A stretch of 64,000 nucleotides of DNA. It comes from Rhodococcus ruber. Its GTDB lineage: Bacteria > Actinomycetota > Actinomycetes > Mycobacteriales > Mycobacteriaceae. Below the pieces are notes generated by a model. That model did not search any database. It was not told the DNA's origin and worked only from the letters and a program-made list of their open reading frames with translations. A program made the translations under genes and the position numbers. The stretch covers positions 62,001 through 126,000 of the forward strand of contig NZ_JAPWIJ010000006.1 in the NCBI RefSeq assembly GCF_027270735.1, written 5' to 3'. Shown here piece by piece: positions 53,043 to 61,379 of this stretch; the first letter of the stretch is position 1; each line of letters begins with the position of its first letter.

Positions 53043-53050
53043 GTTTCGTA
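53035..53050. promoter_or_regulatory. TetR operator overlapping the regulator start codon
   Basis: TACGA (53035-53039) and TCGTA (53046-53050) are perfect 5-bp arms around 6 bp. The start codon of the TetR gene at 53040-53042 falls within it, so the bound repressor would block its own transcript start. Confidence 0.6.
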
Positions 53051-53224
53051 CCGTAACATGCCGGCAATGGAATTCCGACGTGGGACGCTCTTCGATCCCG
53101 CGCAGACCTCTCAGGCCGTGCGATACACGAGGATGTTGCGCGTCTGTTCGCCCCAGCTTGCAGAGCACGCAATACAGTGTCGATCTCACCGGTGCATCCG
53201 AGGCGGTCTGCATGTACCCACGGC

Positions 53225-53455
53225 ATGTCGCCGTCGAAGGACGGCACCGAACTCGATGCCAGCGAGCAGGCTCCTGGGGGCCCACTGGAGGTCGCGCCGG
53301 AGCGACTCGAGAAGTTCGCACCGGGCCTGAGCACTGAACTGATGGAACTGATTCAAAAGACGGCCGAGATGGAAATGGCCGAGATCGACGCGACTTCGAA
53401 AAGACGAAGTAGCGCAGCGCCTTACCCGCGCGGCAGGGTTCTTCAGGTCCAGTAG
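53225..53455 (+). CDS. Small hypothetical acidic helical protein
   Basis: 76 residues from ATG 53225. The middle (APERLEKFAPGLSTELMELI then QKTAEMEMAEIDA) is strongly helical and acidic; the tail is basic (SKRRSSAAPYPRGR). No motif is recognised. The stop lies within the end of the convergent radical SAM gene (13-bp overlap). The codon pattern and the amphipathic helix favour a real gene, but this is tentative. Confidence 0.5.
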   Translation: MSPSKDGTELDASEQAPGGPLEVAPERLEKFAPGLSTELMELIQKTAEMEMAEIDATSKRRSSAAPYPRGRVLQVQ

Positions 53456-54534
53456 AGCAGCTGCGCGTCGGGCAGGACCACGCGAAGCTCGTCGGTGAAC
53501 CAGCTGCGCATCTCGGCCATCGTGTCCTTGGGATAGACGTACTTCACTCCGCCGAACTTGTTTCTCTTTGCGGTGCGCGCATTTTCGTCCATCTCCAGCT
53601 TTGTTCCCGGATACCAGCTCAACAGCACGTCTTTGCTCGACGGCGTGAACCGGTGAGTGATGATTTCGGCGGTCAGATCGAGATCGGGAACATCACGCAA
53701 CGCGTCGGCGACATCGATGAGCAATCGCCCGTACTGCTCCCGCCATTCCGGGATGGGCATGATCGGGGCAATGGTGAGACCGACTCGGTAACCGGCCAGC
53801 GCCAACTGCCGCAGTGCCTCGATCCGGGCCGGCATGCGTGCGGTTCCACCCTCGAATCGGTGTGCGATGTCATCTGCGTTGACCGACAAGCGAACTCGTG
53901 TACGTCGACCGTGATCGAGTGTCACCAGCTCACGGACGTCGTCGAATTTTGTGGTGAAACGCAGCGATACGTCATCGCCGTACGCACCCGCTCCGACTCT
54001 GCGAACGGCCTCCGCAAGGGACCCCGTCACGTGTTCAATCCCCAACGGGTCGGTGTAGCAGGACAACTCGAAGGTAGTGCCCTCGTGGCCCCGCTCCTCG
54101 GTGCCGGAGGTAATGGAACCACGGCCCGCATGAGTGCCGATACCGGCCAGGACGTCGTCGAGATTGGCGAACACTCTGGTGATCGGTGGCCCCGACAACG
54201 AGCCCGCAAGATAGCAGTACTGGCAGTGCGCCGGGCACCCCTTCGCCAAGTCGATGCGCCAGTCCGCACTGGGCGGGATGGGTTGGGGTTTCAACACACT
54301 CGGCGGTGCTACCACCACGGCCATCGTCGTCTTGGCTCGCGAATAGGTCTCTCGCTCGGATTCACCGCGCAATCCGGTCAGACGATCGCCCGGGAGGATG
54401 TCGATGTCGGCGACCCCGGCCGCTTCGCACCGGCGAAGGATCTCCGCGGTGTGCGGTAGCACGGACGCGGACTTGGTGACCAGGACACGAGAGGGCGTCC
54501 AGAGTCGGGTGGGGGCAACCAGAAGATCTTCCAT
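53443..54534 (-). CDS. Spore-photoproduct-lyase-like radical SAM protein (SplB family)
   Basis: 363 residues. The cluster motif GCPAHCQYCYL (Cys-x3-Cys-x2-Cys) is that of spore photoproduct lyases, and the following ELSCYTDPLGIEH keeps a conserved Cys. HRFTPSSKDVLLSWYPGTKL near the C-terminus is also family-typical. Radical SAM chemistry is expected, probably repair of a DNA lesion, but actinobacteria of this group form no endospores, so the real substrate is unknown. It stands alone between the small protein and the GGDEF-EAL gene. Confidence 0.9.
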   Translation of the reverse strand: MEDLLVAPTRLWTPSRVLVTKSASVLPHTAEILRRCEAAGVADIDILPGDRLTGLRGESERETYSRAKTTMAVVVAPPSVLKPQPIPPSADWRIDLAKGCPAHCQYCYLAGSLSGPPITRVFANLDDVLAGIGTHAGRGSITSGTEERGHEGTTFELSCYTDPLGIEHVTGSLAEAVRRVGAGAYGDDVSLRFTTKFDDVRELVTLDHGRRTRVRLSVNADDIAHRFEGGTARMPARIEALRQLALAGYRVGLTIAPIMPIPEWREQYGRLLIDVADALRDVPDLDLTAEIITHRFTPSSKDVLLSWYPGTKLEMDENARTAKRNKFGGVKYVYPKDTMAEMRSWFTDELRVVLPDAQLLYWT

Positions 54535-54597
54535 TATCTGTTTTCAACGCACCGGGGCGCGCAAAGCTTCCCGGTTACCGCAGCTCAGGCGAGAAAT

Positions 54598-57123
54598 TCA
54601 GGACCCCCACGAGTCAGCGGGGATCTTCGCGGGCCGGCCCAACAGATAGCCCTGTCCCTGAACCGAACTCGGCAGTGCGTCGAGTTGGTCGAGAGTCTCT
54701 ATGCCCTCGACCACACAACCCAGATTCAGATCGCGGGCGAGGTTGATGATCGCCCGAACGATGCTGCTGCTCGTCGAATCGCTGGTCATCGTGGCCGTGA
54801 ACGAACGGTCTATCTTCACCGCGCTGACCGGGAGGGTGGCGAGGTACCGCAGGCTCGCAAACCCGGTCCCGAAATCGTCGATGGCGATTCCGACACCCGA
54901 TGCACGCAGTTCGCCGAGCTGACGCAGCATCGAGGAACCGGACTCGAGAAGCACCGACTCGGTCAGCTCCAGGACGAGATCCACCGGGGCCATGTCGTGC
55001 CGAGCGAGGGCAGCGCCCACCGCTGCTGACATGTCGACGTGTTGAGCCTGCCGGGCACTGAAGTTCACCGCGATAGTGACGGGGGCGTTCGACACTGAGG
55101 TGGGCGGATTCGCGAACCGCCACTGCGCGAGAGCTCTCAGCGCGTCGTCGAGCACTCGCTCACCGAGCTCGGAAATGAGCCCGGTGTCCTCTGCCACGGG
55201 TATGAACCTGTCGGGTGTGATTTCTGCGCCGTCGTCGTCGCGCAAGCGAGCCAGAGCCTCGAAACTCGCAAGTTGCCGGCTCTCGAGGTCGTAGACAGGC
55301 TGATACGCCACGCTCAACGTCGCGGCTCCACTCCGTCCGGAATCGAGCGCACTCCGCAGAGTCTGCTCGACGTAGGCGCGCTCGAGTGCGTTCGCGCGCA
55401 ACGCGTCGTCGAGCAGTTCGATCCGGTCCTTGCCGAGCTGCTTGGCCCGGTACATCGCGGAGTCTGCGTCCCGCAGCACCTCCTGCGCACTGGCACCCTT
55501 GCGAACCAGCACCATCCCGACACTGGCAGACACCACGTACTGGCGACCTCGGTGAACGATCGGCGCAGCAAGCACCGTCCGGATGCGCTCGGCCACGCGC
55601 TCGGCCAATCCGCCGCCCGCTTGCTTGCCGAACCTACGTTCGGCGGGCAGCGCTTCGATGACGAGAACGAACTCGTCACCACCCACTCGGGCGATCGAAT
55701 CGTCGGCTCGCAACACCGAGCGCAACCGTCGAGCAACCTCGACGAGAACCGCGTCACCGGCGGCGTGGCCGCCGGTGTCGTTGACTCGTTTGAACCCGTC
55801 CAGATCGCAGAACAGCACCGCGGCAGCAGCCCCCGTACTCGCGCCGCGCTCGATCGCCGAGCCGATTCGGTCCAGCAACAGCATCCGGTTGGGGAGACCG
55901 GTCAGCGGATCCTGCAGGGCTGCCTGCTCGAGGGCGAGCTCGGCTTCGACGACGTCGGTCACCTCCCGCACGACCGAGAGCACCTCCGCCACTGCACCCG
56001 GCGGCCCGTGGCGAAACGGGGTGGTGCGTCGTGAAAGCCACCGCACGGTGCCGTCGGACGCCCGGACCCGATACCGAATGCTGATGCTTTCCCCCTCCGG
56101 CAGCGATGCCGCCTCCAGATCCGCGGCCCGGACGACGTCGACATCTTCTTCCACCACCCCGTCGAGTCGATCCTCGCCGGCAGTCGCGTCGTCGGATCCA
56201 CCGAGCCCGCTCCACGGCGCCCGAAGGTCGTCGATCGATCCGTCCACAGACGGCCCCTCCAACAGTGATCGAAGGCTGCGAGAAGCCCACGTCACACGAC
56301 CGGTATCGACAGCGGTGACGGTGGTGATGTCCGGTGACGCCGTCAACACCGCGTCACGAAATGCCCGCGCCTCCTCGAGCTCGGCGGTGGCCTCACGTTC
56401 GGCCGTGACATCCGCGGAGAGCACCATCACGCCGATGATCCGACCTGAACTATCACGAAGCGCACTGGTCCTCACCTGGAAAATTGCGCCGGTCTTTGGG
56501 CTGACGGTATAGAAAGAGGATTCGTCACCGGCGAGGGCCGATCGATAGTGCGGCTCGAGTCGGGCGTAAGCCTCAGGCGACACCGTGTCCCGCAAGAGCT
56601 GACCCTCCATTCGTCGCGGGTTGTAGCCCTCCGCGACCAGGTCAGCTCCCTCGACGAGGACGAATCGCAAGTCTGGATCCACGACGAACACCGAGGTGTG
56701 CGGCAGATTCGCGGCCAGCTGTCGGTAACGAGCCTCGCTCGCATCGTCGAACATCGCCGGCGAGCCGAGTAACGGACCGTAGAGGCGACGCATCCCCAGG
56801 TAGACCACACCGGCGATCGCCGTCGACGCCGTCACCGCAACGTCGACGCCTCCTCCCATCGACTCGCGCATCGCGTCGAGCATGCTCGAGTCGGACCCTG
56901 CTCTCAGATGGAAGGCATGACTGTCGAACCCCGACAGCAAGTGCACCGCATGAATCAGGTGGTGGGCAGCACAGGTCAAGAAGATTGCGGCCGTCGCGAC
57001 CGCCAACCGGTTGGTACGGAGCTGCCTTGTTCGCAACAGTCCCCGGACGATGAACAGCACGATTCCCAGGTACGCCGCCGCGGTGATTCCGTTGAGAATC
57101 ACCACCCAAAGCCAGCCGCTCAC
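54598..57123 (-). CDS. Membrane-bound PAS-GGDEF-EAL cyclic-di-GMP protein
   Basis: 841 residues. The N-terminus carries membrane helices (about 1-25, 40-65 and 95-115). Two PAS domains follow (about 135-255 and 260-400, including NLPHTSVFVVDPDLRFVL). The GGDEF domain (about 405-580) has DPLTGLPNRM and the intact RVGGDEFVL. The EAL domain (about 590-835) has FEALARLRDD, NFSARQ, ELTES and DDFGTGFASL. Both active motifs are intact, so it could make or break cyclic di-GMP, with PAS sensing choosing. It is divergent from the AlkC gene across a 349-bp gap. Confidence 0.95.
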   Translation of the reverse strand: MSGWLWVVILNGITAAAYLGIVLFIVRGLLRTRQLRTNRLAVATAAIFLTCAAHHLIHAVHLLSGFDSHAFHLRAGSDSSMLDAMRESMGGGVDVAVTASTAIAGVVYLGMRRLYGPLLGSPAMFDDASEARYRQLAANLPHTSVFVVDPDLRFVLVEGADLVAEGYNPRRMEGQLLRDTVSPEAYARLEPHYRSALAGDESSFYTVSPKTGAIFQVRTSALRDSSGRIIGVMVLSADVTAEREATAELEEARAFRDAVLTASPDITTVTAVDTGRVTWASRSLRSLLEGPSVDGSIDDLRAPWSGLGGSDDATAGEDRLDGVVEEDVDVVRAADLEAASLPEGESISIRYRVRASDGTVRWLSRRTTPFRHGPPGAVAEVLSVVREVTDVVEAELALEQAALQDPLTGLPNRMLLLDRIGSAIERGASTGAAAAVLFCDLDGFKRVNDTGGHAAGDAVLVEVARRLRSVLRADDSIARVGGDEFVLVIEALPAERRFGKQAGGGLAERVAERIRTVLAAPIVHRGRQYVVSASVGMVLVRKGASAQEVLRDADSAMYRAKQLGKDRIELLDDALRANALERAYVEQTLRSALDSGRSGAATLSVAYQPVYDLESRQLASFEALARLRDDDGAEITPDRFIPVAEDTGLISELGERVLDDALRALAQWRFANPPTSVSNAPVTIAVNFSARQAQHVDMSAAVGAALARHDMAPVDLVLELTESVLLESGSSMLRQLGELRASGVGIAIDDFGTGFASLRYLATLPVSAVKIDRSFTATMTSDSTSSSIVRAIINLARDLNLGCVVEGIETLDQLDALPSSVQGQGYLLGRPAKIPADSWGS

Positions 57124-57472
57124 GGCGACACTTCACCGGATCGGCTCCGGGAACATGCACCCCGATGCAACTTGACACGAACGACGGGCACGACGCGACC
57201 CCCCCAGGGTTATGACCCATGGTGCACAGGGGCAGGTCCGGCCGGAGAAACTCCAGTCGATCAGCAGCCCAGCGCATTGTTGATCCGCGAAGGCTATCCC
57301 AGTCCGATTCGAACCGCTGACGTTCGCGCAGCCCGAATTTGGGTGTCGCTGCGAGCATTTCGGATCTTCGTGTGCCCCACGACGACGAGCAGAGCCGATC
57401 TCGACCCTGCGCCCAGTTCCCGCAAACAACCAGCATCCCTACGATGTCGCTGCTTCAGGGTAAGAACCTCTC
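57124..57472. other. 349-bp divergent intergenic region without a gene
   Basis: The space between the GGDEF-EAL start and the AlkC start holds no convincing reading frame. The open frames present are Arg/Ser/Cys-rich and lack family features. I see no hairpin, tRNA or clear operator; only a TTGACA hexamer at 57172-57177 without a matching -10. Confidence 0.6.
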
Positions 57473-58570
57473 ATGCCCTTCGCCGACGAACTCATCGGTC
57501 CGGACACAGCTCGCGCGCTGTTTCGGACCGTTCGCACCGCCGCACCGAGCGCTGATCTGTCGCTACTCGATGGCTCGGCAGACGTTTTGGGGCCACTCGC
57601 GCTTCGAGCGCGCGCCGATCTACTGCGTGATGCGCTTCTGACGGGACTGCCGGGCAGCTACGTCCAGTTCGCCGACACCATCCGACGGGCAGCCACGGAT
57701 CCGGACTTCCAGGGTTGGTTGGTCTGGCCCGTCACCAGCGCTGTTGCATCGAAGGCCGTCGAGGAGAAGAGCTCGGGAGCGTTCGACGACGGGATGGCGT
57801 TGCTCGCCGAGCTCACCGGCAGGCTCAGCTCGGAATTCGCCATCCGCACCTTGCTCCGAGCCGATCTGGATCGAGCTCTCGCCATCGCGCTCGAATGGAC
57901 GCAATCATCGGACGAGCACGTGCGCCGTCTGGCATCGGAAGGGACCCGCCCGTATCTTCCGTGGTCGGTGCGTGTCCCCGAGATACTCACGCGCCCAGGG
58001 ATCACGGTGCCGATTCTGGACAGGCTCTACCGAGACGACAGTGACTACGTTCGACGCTCGGTTGCCAACCATCTCAACGACTTCAGCCGAGACGTCCCGG
58101 ACATCGTCGTCCAGACTGCGGCGCGGTGGCTCGACGACCCGGATGCGAACACCGACCGGCTCGTTCGACACGCGCTTCGGACGGTCATCAAGAACGGCAA
58201 CACCGACGCACTTGCCCTACTGGGGTTCGCCCCGGCCGATCTGGACGTGACGGGCCCGGCCCTCGACGTTGTGGAGGTGCACGTAGGCGACAGCGTGGAG
58301 TTCAGCGCATCGATCCGCAACCTCGGCCTCGAACCCGCAAAGGTGGTGATCGACTACATCGTTCACCACACGAAGGCGAACGGTGGGGTGACAGGAAAGA
58401 CGTTCAAACTGAAGACGACAACGATCGCGCCCAGTGCCAGCCTCGACGTTGCGCGGCAACATTCGTTCAGGACGATAACCACGCGCAAGTACTACCCCGG
58501 CCCACACGCGATCGAGCTCCAGATCAATGGCGTGAGTTACGGTCGCGCGGAGTTCGTGCTCGTGAGCTAG
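57473..58570 (+). CDS. AlkC-type DNA alkylation repair glycosylase with C-terminal Ig-like domain
   Basis: 365 residues. The first 260 residues are HEAT-like (AlkD/AlkC fold). SDEHVRRLASEGTRPYLPWS is the AlkC signature, followed by DDSDYVRRSVANHLNDFSRD. Residues about 275-365 form a beta-rich Ig-like domain (VEVHVGDSVEFSASIRNLGL). AlkC enzymes excise N3-methyladenine-type lesions. The N-terminus, with MPFADELIGPDTARALFRTV, agrees with family length. Confidence 0.9.
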   Translation: MPFADELIGPDTARALFRTVRTAAPSADLSLLDGSADVLGPLALRARADLLRDALLTGLPGSYVQFADTIRRAATDPDFQGWLVWPVTSAVASKAVEEKSSGAFDDGMALLAELTGRLSSEFAIRTLLRADLDRALAIALEWTQSSDEHVRRLASEGTRPYLPWSVRVPEILTRPGITVPILDRLYRDDSDYVRRSVANHLNDFSRDVPDIVVQTAARWLDDPDANTDRLVRHALRTVIKNGNTDALALLGFAPADLDVTGPALDVVEVHVGDSVEFSASIRNLGLEPAKVVIDYIVHHTKANGGVTGKTFKLKTTTIAPSASLDVARQHSFRTITTRKYYPGPHAIELQINGVSYGRAEFVLVS

Positions 58571-58589
58571 GGGCAGCACACAGTACCGT

Positions 58590-58907
58590 TCACCGACCCT
58601 CGAAGTGCGGCTGCCGATGCTCGGTGAACGCGGCCATCGCCTCGGCCGAATCCTGCGTCGATTGCACGACGGCCTGGTGCGATGCGATCAGGTCGAGCGA
58701 CAGGCGCAGGTCGCCGTGAGCGCCGGCTCGGACCGCGCGTTTGATGAGTTGAACCGCAACCGGGGGCTGCGCAGCGAGCCGAGCCACCGTCGCCTCCAGG
58801 GCAGAACGCAGTTTCTCGAACGGGTGCACCTCGTCCACGAGACCCCAACTCAAAGCTGTTGCTGCATCGATGAATTCGCCGGTCCAGAGCATGTGCAACG
58901 CGCGCGA
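58590..58907 (-). pseudogene. Enoyl-CoA hydratase, C-terminal fragment
   Basis: The last ~102 residues of an enoyl-CoA hydratase/isomerase are intact: LSRALHMLWTGEFIDAATAL, then SWGLVDEVHPFEKLRSAL and the FTEHRQPHFEGR tail. The N-terminal half with the oxyanion hole and the catalytic Glu pair is missing. Upstream the frame runs into unrelated sequence that encodes the start of a CoA transferase on the other strand. It is a truncated gene, unlikely to be active. Confidence 0.8.
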
Positions 58908-59077
58908 AAGACAACGCGAAAACCGGTCTCCTCGAGGGAATTCGAGTCATCGAATTCGCGAGCGTGATCATGGCACAGTACGCCGGGCAACAACTGGGCG
59001 ATCTCGGAGCCGACGTGATCAAGGTCGAACCGCCGGGCGGAGACATGACCCCGTGTTCGGAACCGATTGGGTCCTGA
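58907..59077 (+). pseudogene. CaiB/BaiF CoA-transferase, N-terminal fragment
   Basis: Starting around 58907 the frame reads KTGLLEGIRVIEFASVIM then AQYAGQQLGDLGADVIKVEP and PGGDMTP. This is the N-terminus of a family III CoA-transferase. After GGDMTP the family sequence is lost and the frame stops at TGA 59075-59077. About 50 of an expected ~400 residues remain. It abuts the enoyl-CoA hydratase fragment, marking a deletion scar. Confidence 0.78.
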
Positions 59078-59131
59078 CTCCACGATGAACGACGCCGAAC
59101 ATGTCGTCGCATGTGTACGTATATCCGTAAT

Positions 59132-59854
59132 ATGGTGCGAATGAGCAACGAGGGTCATCGGACGTTGATGCGCACGGACCGGATTCTCGACTACGTCGCG
59201 CGCTGCGACGAACCGCCCACACTGTCGGCGCTCGCGCGTTCGATCGATGCACCGGTGAGTTCGACGCAGGACCTCGTCCGGGAATTGTGTGTCCTCGGGT
59301 ACTTGACGATGACCGGCAAGCGGTATGCCCTCGGCCTCCGCCCGCACATGCTGGGAATGATCGCCGGCTCGGCGACGGCATCAGGGGTCGATCACGCCGA
59401 GCTCGTCCGCCTGAGCGAGGTGGCCAGGGCACCGATCGGTATCGCCGCTCTGGTGGGGCACGAGATCTACTACCTCGACCATGCCGGGCCGCGCGCACCC
59501 GACCACATCCAGATAGTGGCCGACGACCACCGGCCCCGACCCACGTTGCGCACTGCGGCGGGACGACTCCTGCTCGCCCGCGCCGACGAGCCCGTGCGTG
59601 AAAGGATTCTGAGCGGACTACGTGGAAACGACCCGGAGGGAGCCGCGCAGTTTCAGCGAGAGCTGCCGACGATTCGTCGAGATCGATTGGCCCGCAGCGA
59701 CGGACTCGCCGATCCAGACATCGCCGCAATCGCCGTCCCCACCGTCCAGGCCACCGCGGCGTTCGTTCTCTTCGCACGACGCGCGCCACGACGTGGTCGA
59801 GTTCCTGCCCTCGAATCGGCCGCTCGCCGCCTACAGAACGAACTCGGTCGGTGA
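59132..59854 (+). CDS. IclR-family regulator next to the acyl-CoA scar
   Basis: 240 residues from ATG 59132; ATG 59141 and ATG 59111 are in frame. The HTH reads RTDRILDYVARCDEPPTLSA and LARSIDAPVSSTQDLVRELC, then the effector domain with RLSEVARAPIGIAALVGHEI. The effector part is shorter than in typical IclR members, with a C-terminal ALESAARRLQNELGR. It borders the truncated acyl-CoA genes, which it may once have controlled. Confidence 0.85.
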   Translation: MVRMSNEGHRTLMRTDRILDYVARCDEPPTLSALARSIDAPVSSTQDLVRELCVLGYLTMTGKRYALGLRPHMLGMIAGSATASGVDHAELVRLSEVARAPIGIAALVGHEIYYLDHAGPRAPDHIQIVADDHRPRPTLRTAAGRLLLARADEPVRERILSGLRGNDPEGAAQFQRELPTIRRDRLARSDGLADPDIAAIAVPTVQATAAFVLFARRAPRRGRVPALESAARRLQNELGR

Positions 59855-59889
59855 GTCGGCTCCGGGCTGTCGACCTGGACGCAAAACAA

Positions 59890-59924
59890 GGCCAGCGGCT
59901 ATGCATATTGCATAACCGCTGGCC
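59890..59924. terminator. Hairpin after tRNA-Thr / IclR
   Basis: GGCCAGCGG (59890-59898) pairs with CCGCTGGCC (59916-59924), and the TATGCA/TGCATA pair extends the stem inward. On the minus strand it is followed by TTGTTTTGC, giving a Rho-independent terminator for the tRNA. It also lies 36 bp past the plus-strand IclR stop. Confidence 0.8.
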
Positions 59925-59937
59925 AGGACCTACTACG

Positions 59938-60010
59938 AGCCGCCTAAGAGAATCGAACTCTTGACCTTTTCATTACGAGTGAAATGCTCTACCGACTGAG
60001 CTAAGGCGGC
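59938..60010 (-). tRNA. tRNA-Thr (anticodon CGT)
   Basis: 73-nt cloverleaf on the minus strand. Acceptor GCCGCCT pairs with AGGCGGC, the D-arm GCTC..GAGC follows, the anticodon stem TTTCA/TGAAA encloses loop CTCGTAA with anticodon CGT, and the T-arm is AAGAG-TTCGATT-CTCTT. CCA is not encoded. It decodes ACG threonine codons. Confidence 0.95.
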
Positions 60011-60077
60011 GTGCCTTTCGGCGTTGGTGAGTCTAACGGAGCATCACATCGAAACGAAAATCGCCTCCCCTCGGCGG

Positions 60078-60782
60078 TCAGCCTGCGAGGCCCAGGCCCT
60101 CCGCCGGTCCGCTGAGGATCGACTTGATGTGCCTGGTCAGGTCGTCGGCGAGCACTTCGGTCTCGCCCGCTTCGACGGCGTCGAGAACCTGGCGCACCAC
60201 GTCCCGTGGGTCGTTCTTCGGGACGTCGAGTTCGGCGATCATGTCGGTGTCGGTATATCCCAGATGGACTCCGACGACCAGCGTCCCCTGCGGGGCCAGC
60301 TCGAGCCGCAGCGAGTTGGTCGCCGACCAGATCGCCGCCTTGGATGCCCCGTACGCGCCCGCACCGCCCAGCCACGACAGCACCGAGTGGATGTCGATCA
60401 GTGCTCCGCCCCCGTTCGCCTTCAGGATCGGCGCGAATTCCTGCGCGATCCGCAGGGCCCCGAACACGTTGGTCTCGAACACCGCACGCACGTCGTCGAT
60501 CGATGTCGTCAGCAACGGTGTTGTTCCTGGAGCGCCTGCGTTGTTGAACACAATCGACACATCGGATGCGATATCACCAAGCGCTGCAACAGAATCCGCG
60601 TCGGTGACGTCGAGTGATACCGGGACGATACGAGGATCCGAGTCCTCGCGTGGGTTCCGTGCAGTCGCGTACACCTTCGCTGCCCCACGCTCGAGCAATG
60701 CATCGACCGTCGCCTTGCCCAGACCGCGCTGACCGCCGGTCACCAACACCGTTGCTCCAGAAATCGACACCATCGGACTCAT
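60078..60782 (-). CDS. SDR oxidoreductase, divergent from CGNR regulator
   Basis: 234 residues. TGGQRGLGKATVDALLERGA, FNNAGAPG, Ser in IHSVLSWLGG and YGASK are the classical SDR elements. The protein is short, lacking an extended C-terminus. It may reduce or oxidise an aldehyde or ketone. It is divergent from the CGNR regulator (start at 60861). The 78-bp gap contains the 12-bp inverted repeat at 60806-60848. Confidence 0.92.
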   Translation of the reverse strand: MSPMVSISGATVLVTGGQRGLGKATVDALLERGAAKVYATARNPREDSDPRIVPVSLDVTDADSVAALGDIASDVSIVFNNAGAPGTTPLLTTSIDDVRAVFETNVFGALRIAQEFAPILKANGGGALIDIHSVLSWLGGAGAYGASKAAIWSATNSLRLELAPQGTLVVGVHLGYTDTDMIAELDVPKNDPRDVVRQVLDAVEAGETEVLADDLTRHIKSILSGPAEGLGLAG

Positions 60783-60805
60783 CCTTACGACAGAGGTTAA
60801 AAGCT

Positions 60806-60848
60806 TTTGACTATGTCAGTCTTAGTTGACCAGGACGACATAGTCAAA
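60806..60848. promoter_or_regulatory. 12-bp inverted repeat between SDR and CGNR regulator
   Basis: TTTGACTATGTC (60806-60817) and GACATAGTCAAA (60837-60848) are perfect complements separated by 19 bp. The pair covers the divergent promoter region and is the likely CGNR binding site. Confidence 0.65.
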
Positions 60849-60860
60849 TACTGTTCACTT

Positions 60861-61379
60861 ATGTCACAATCGCCGACAGAGCGCTTTCACCTCGCACCGG
60901 CACCCGACGGCCTGCAGGTGGTTCAGAATCTGTTGAACACGCGAGCTATCGACGTGTATGGACTCCCCGACCTCATCGCCGATGGCAACGCAGCGTCCAC
61001 GACCTGGGAAATGGCGTTGTCGGACGCCGACGCGGCGGCCCTCCGAACACTGCGAGCGAACGTCGAAGCAGCCCTAGCCGGAGAACTACCGCCGATCCCA
61101 GCGGTGAGCGTCGAATTGATACCGGGCACCGATGGCACCGTCCGACTCTCGCCCACCGGCAGCGGGGCCCAGTACATCGCGTCGGAGATCTGGTCCGAAG
61201 TGCTTCTTGCACAGAAGGCAGACACGTGGCGTCGACTCAAGCGATGTAAGAACGAGGTGTGCGGATCTGCCTTCTACGACCGCTCCCGCAACAACAGTGG
61301 CGTCTGGCACGACGTGAAGACCTGCGGCAACGTTGCCAATCTGCGGGCTTCGCGGGCGCGGAAAAAAGCGAAGGACTAA
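60861..61379 (+). CDS. CGNR zinc-finger transcriptional regulator
   Basis: 172 residues from ATG 60861. The C-terminal finger is RCKNEVCGSAFYDRSRNNSG, then WHDVKTCGNVANLRASRARK: zinc cysteines plus a CGNV variant of the CGNR motif (Arg replaced by Val). The N-terminal ABATE domain includes FHLAPAPDGLQVVQNLLNTR. It probably regulates the divergent SDR through the 12-bp inverted repeat. Its stop shares CTAA with the convergent holB stop. Confidence 0.9.
   Translation: MSQSPTERFHLAPAPDGLQVVQNLLNTRAIDVYGLPDLIADGNAASTTWEMALSDADAAALRTLRANVEAALAGELPPIPAVSVELIPGTDGTVRLSPTGSGAQYIASEIWSEVLLAQKADTWRRLKRCKNEVCGSAFYDRSRNNSGVWHDVKTCGNVANLRASRARKKAKD

Noticed and set aside
57133-57429. Minus-strand frame of 98 codons in the GGDEF-AlkC gap
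   Set aside because: Cys/Arg-rich, no family features and no clear start site.
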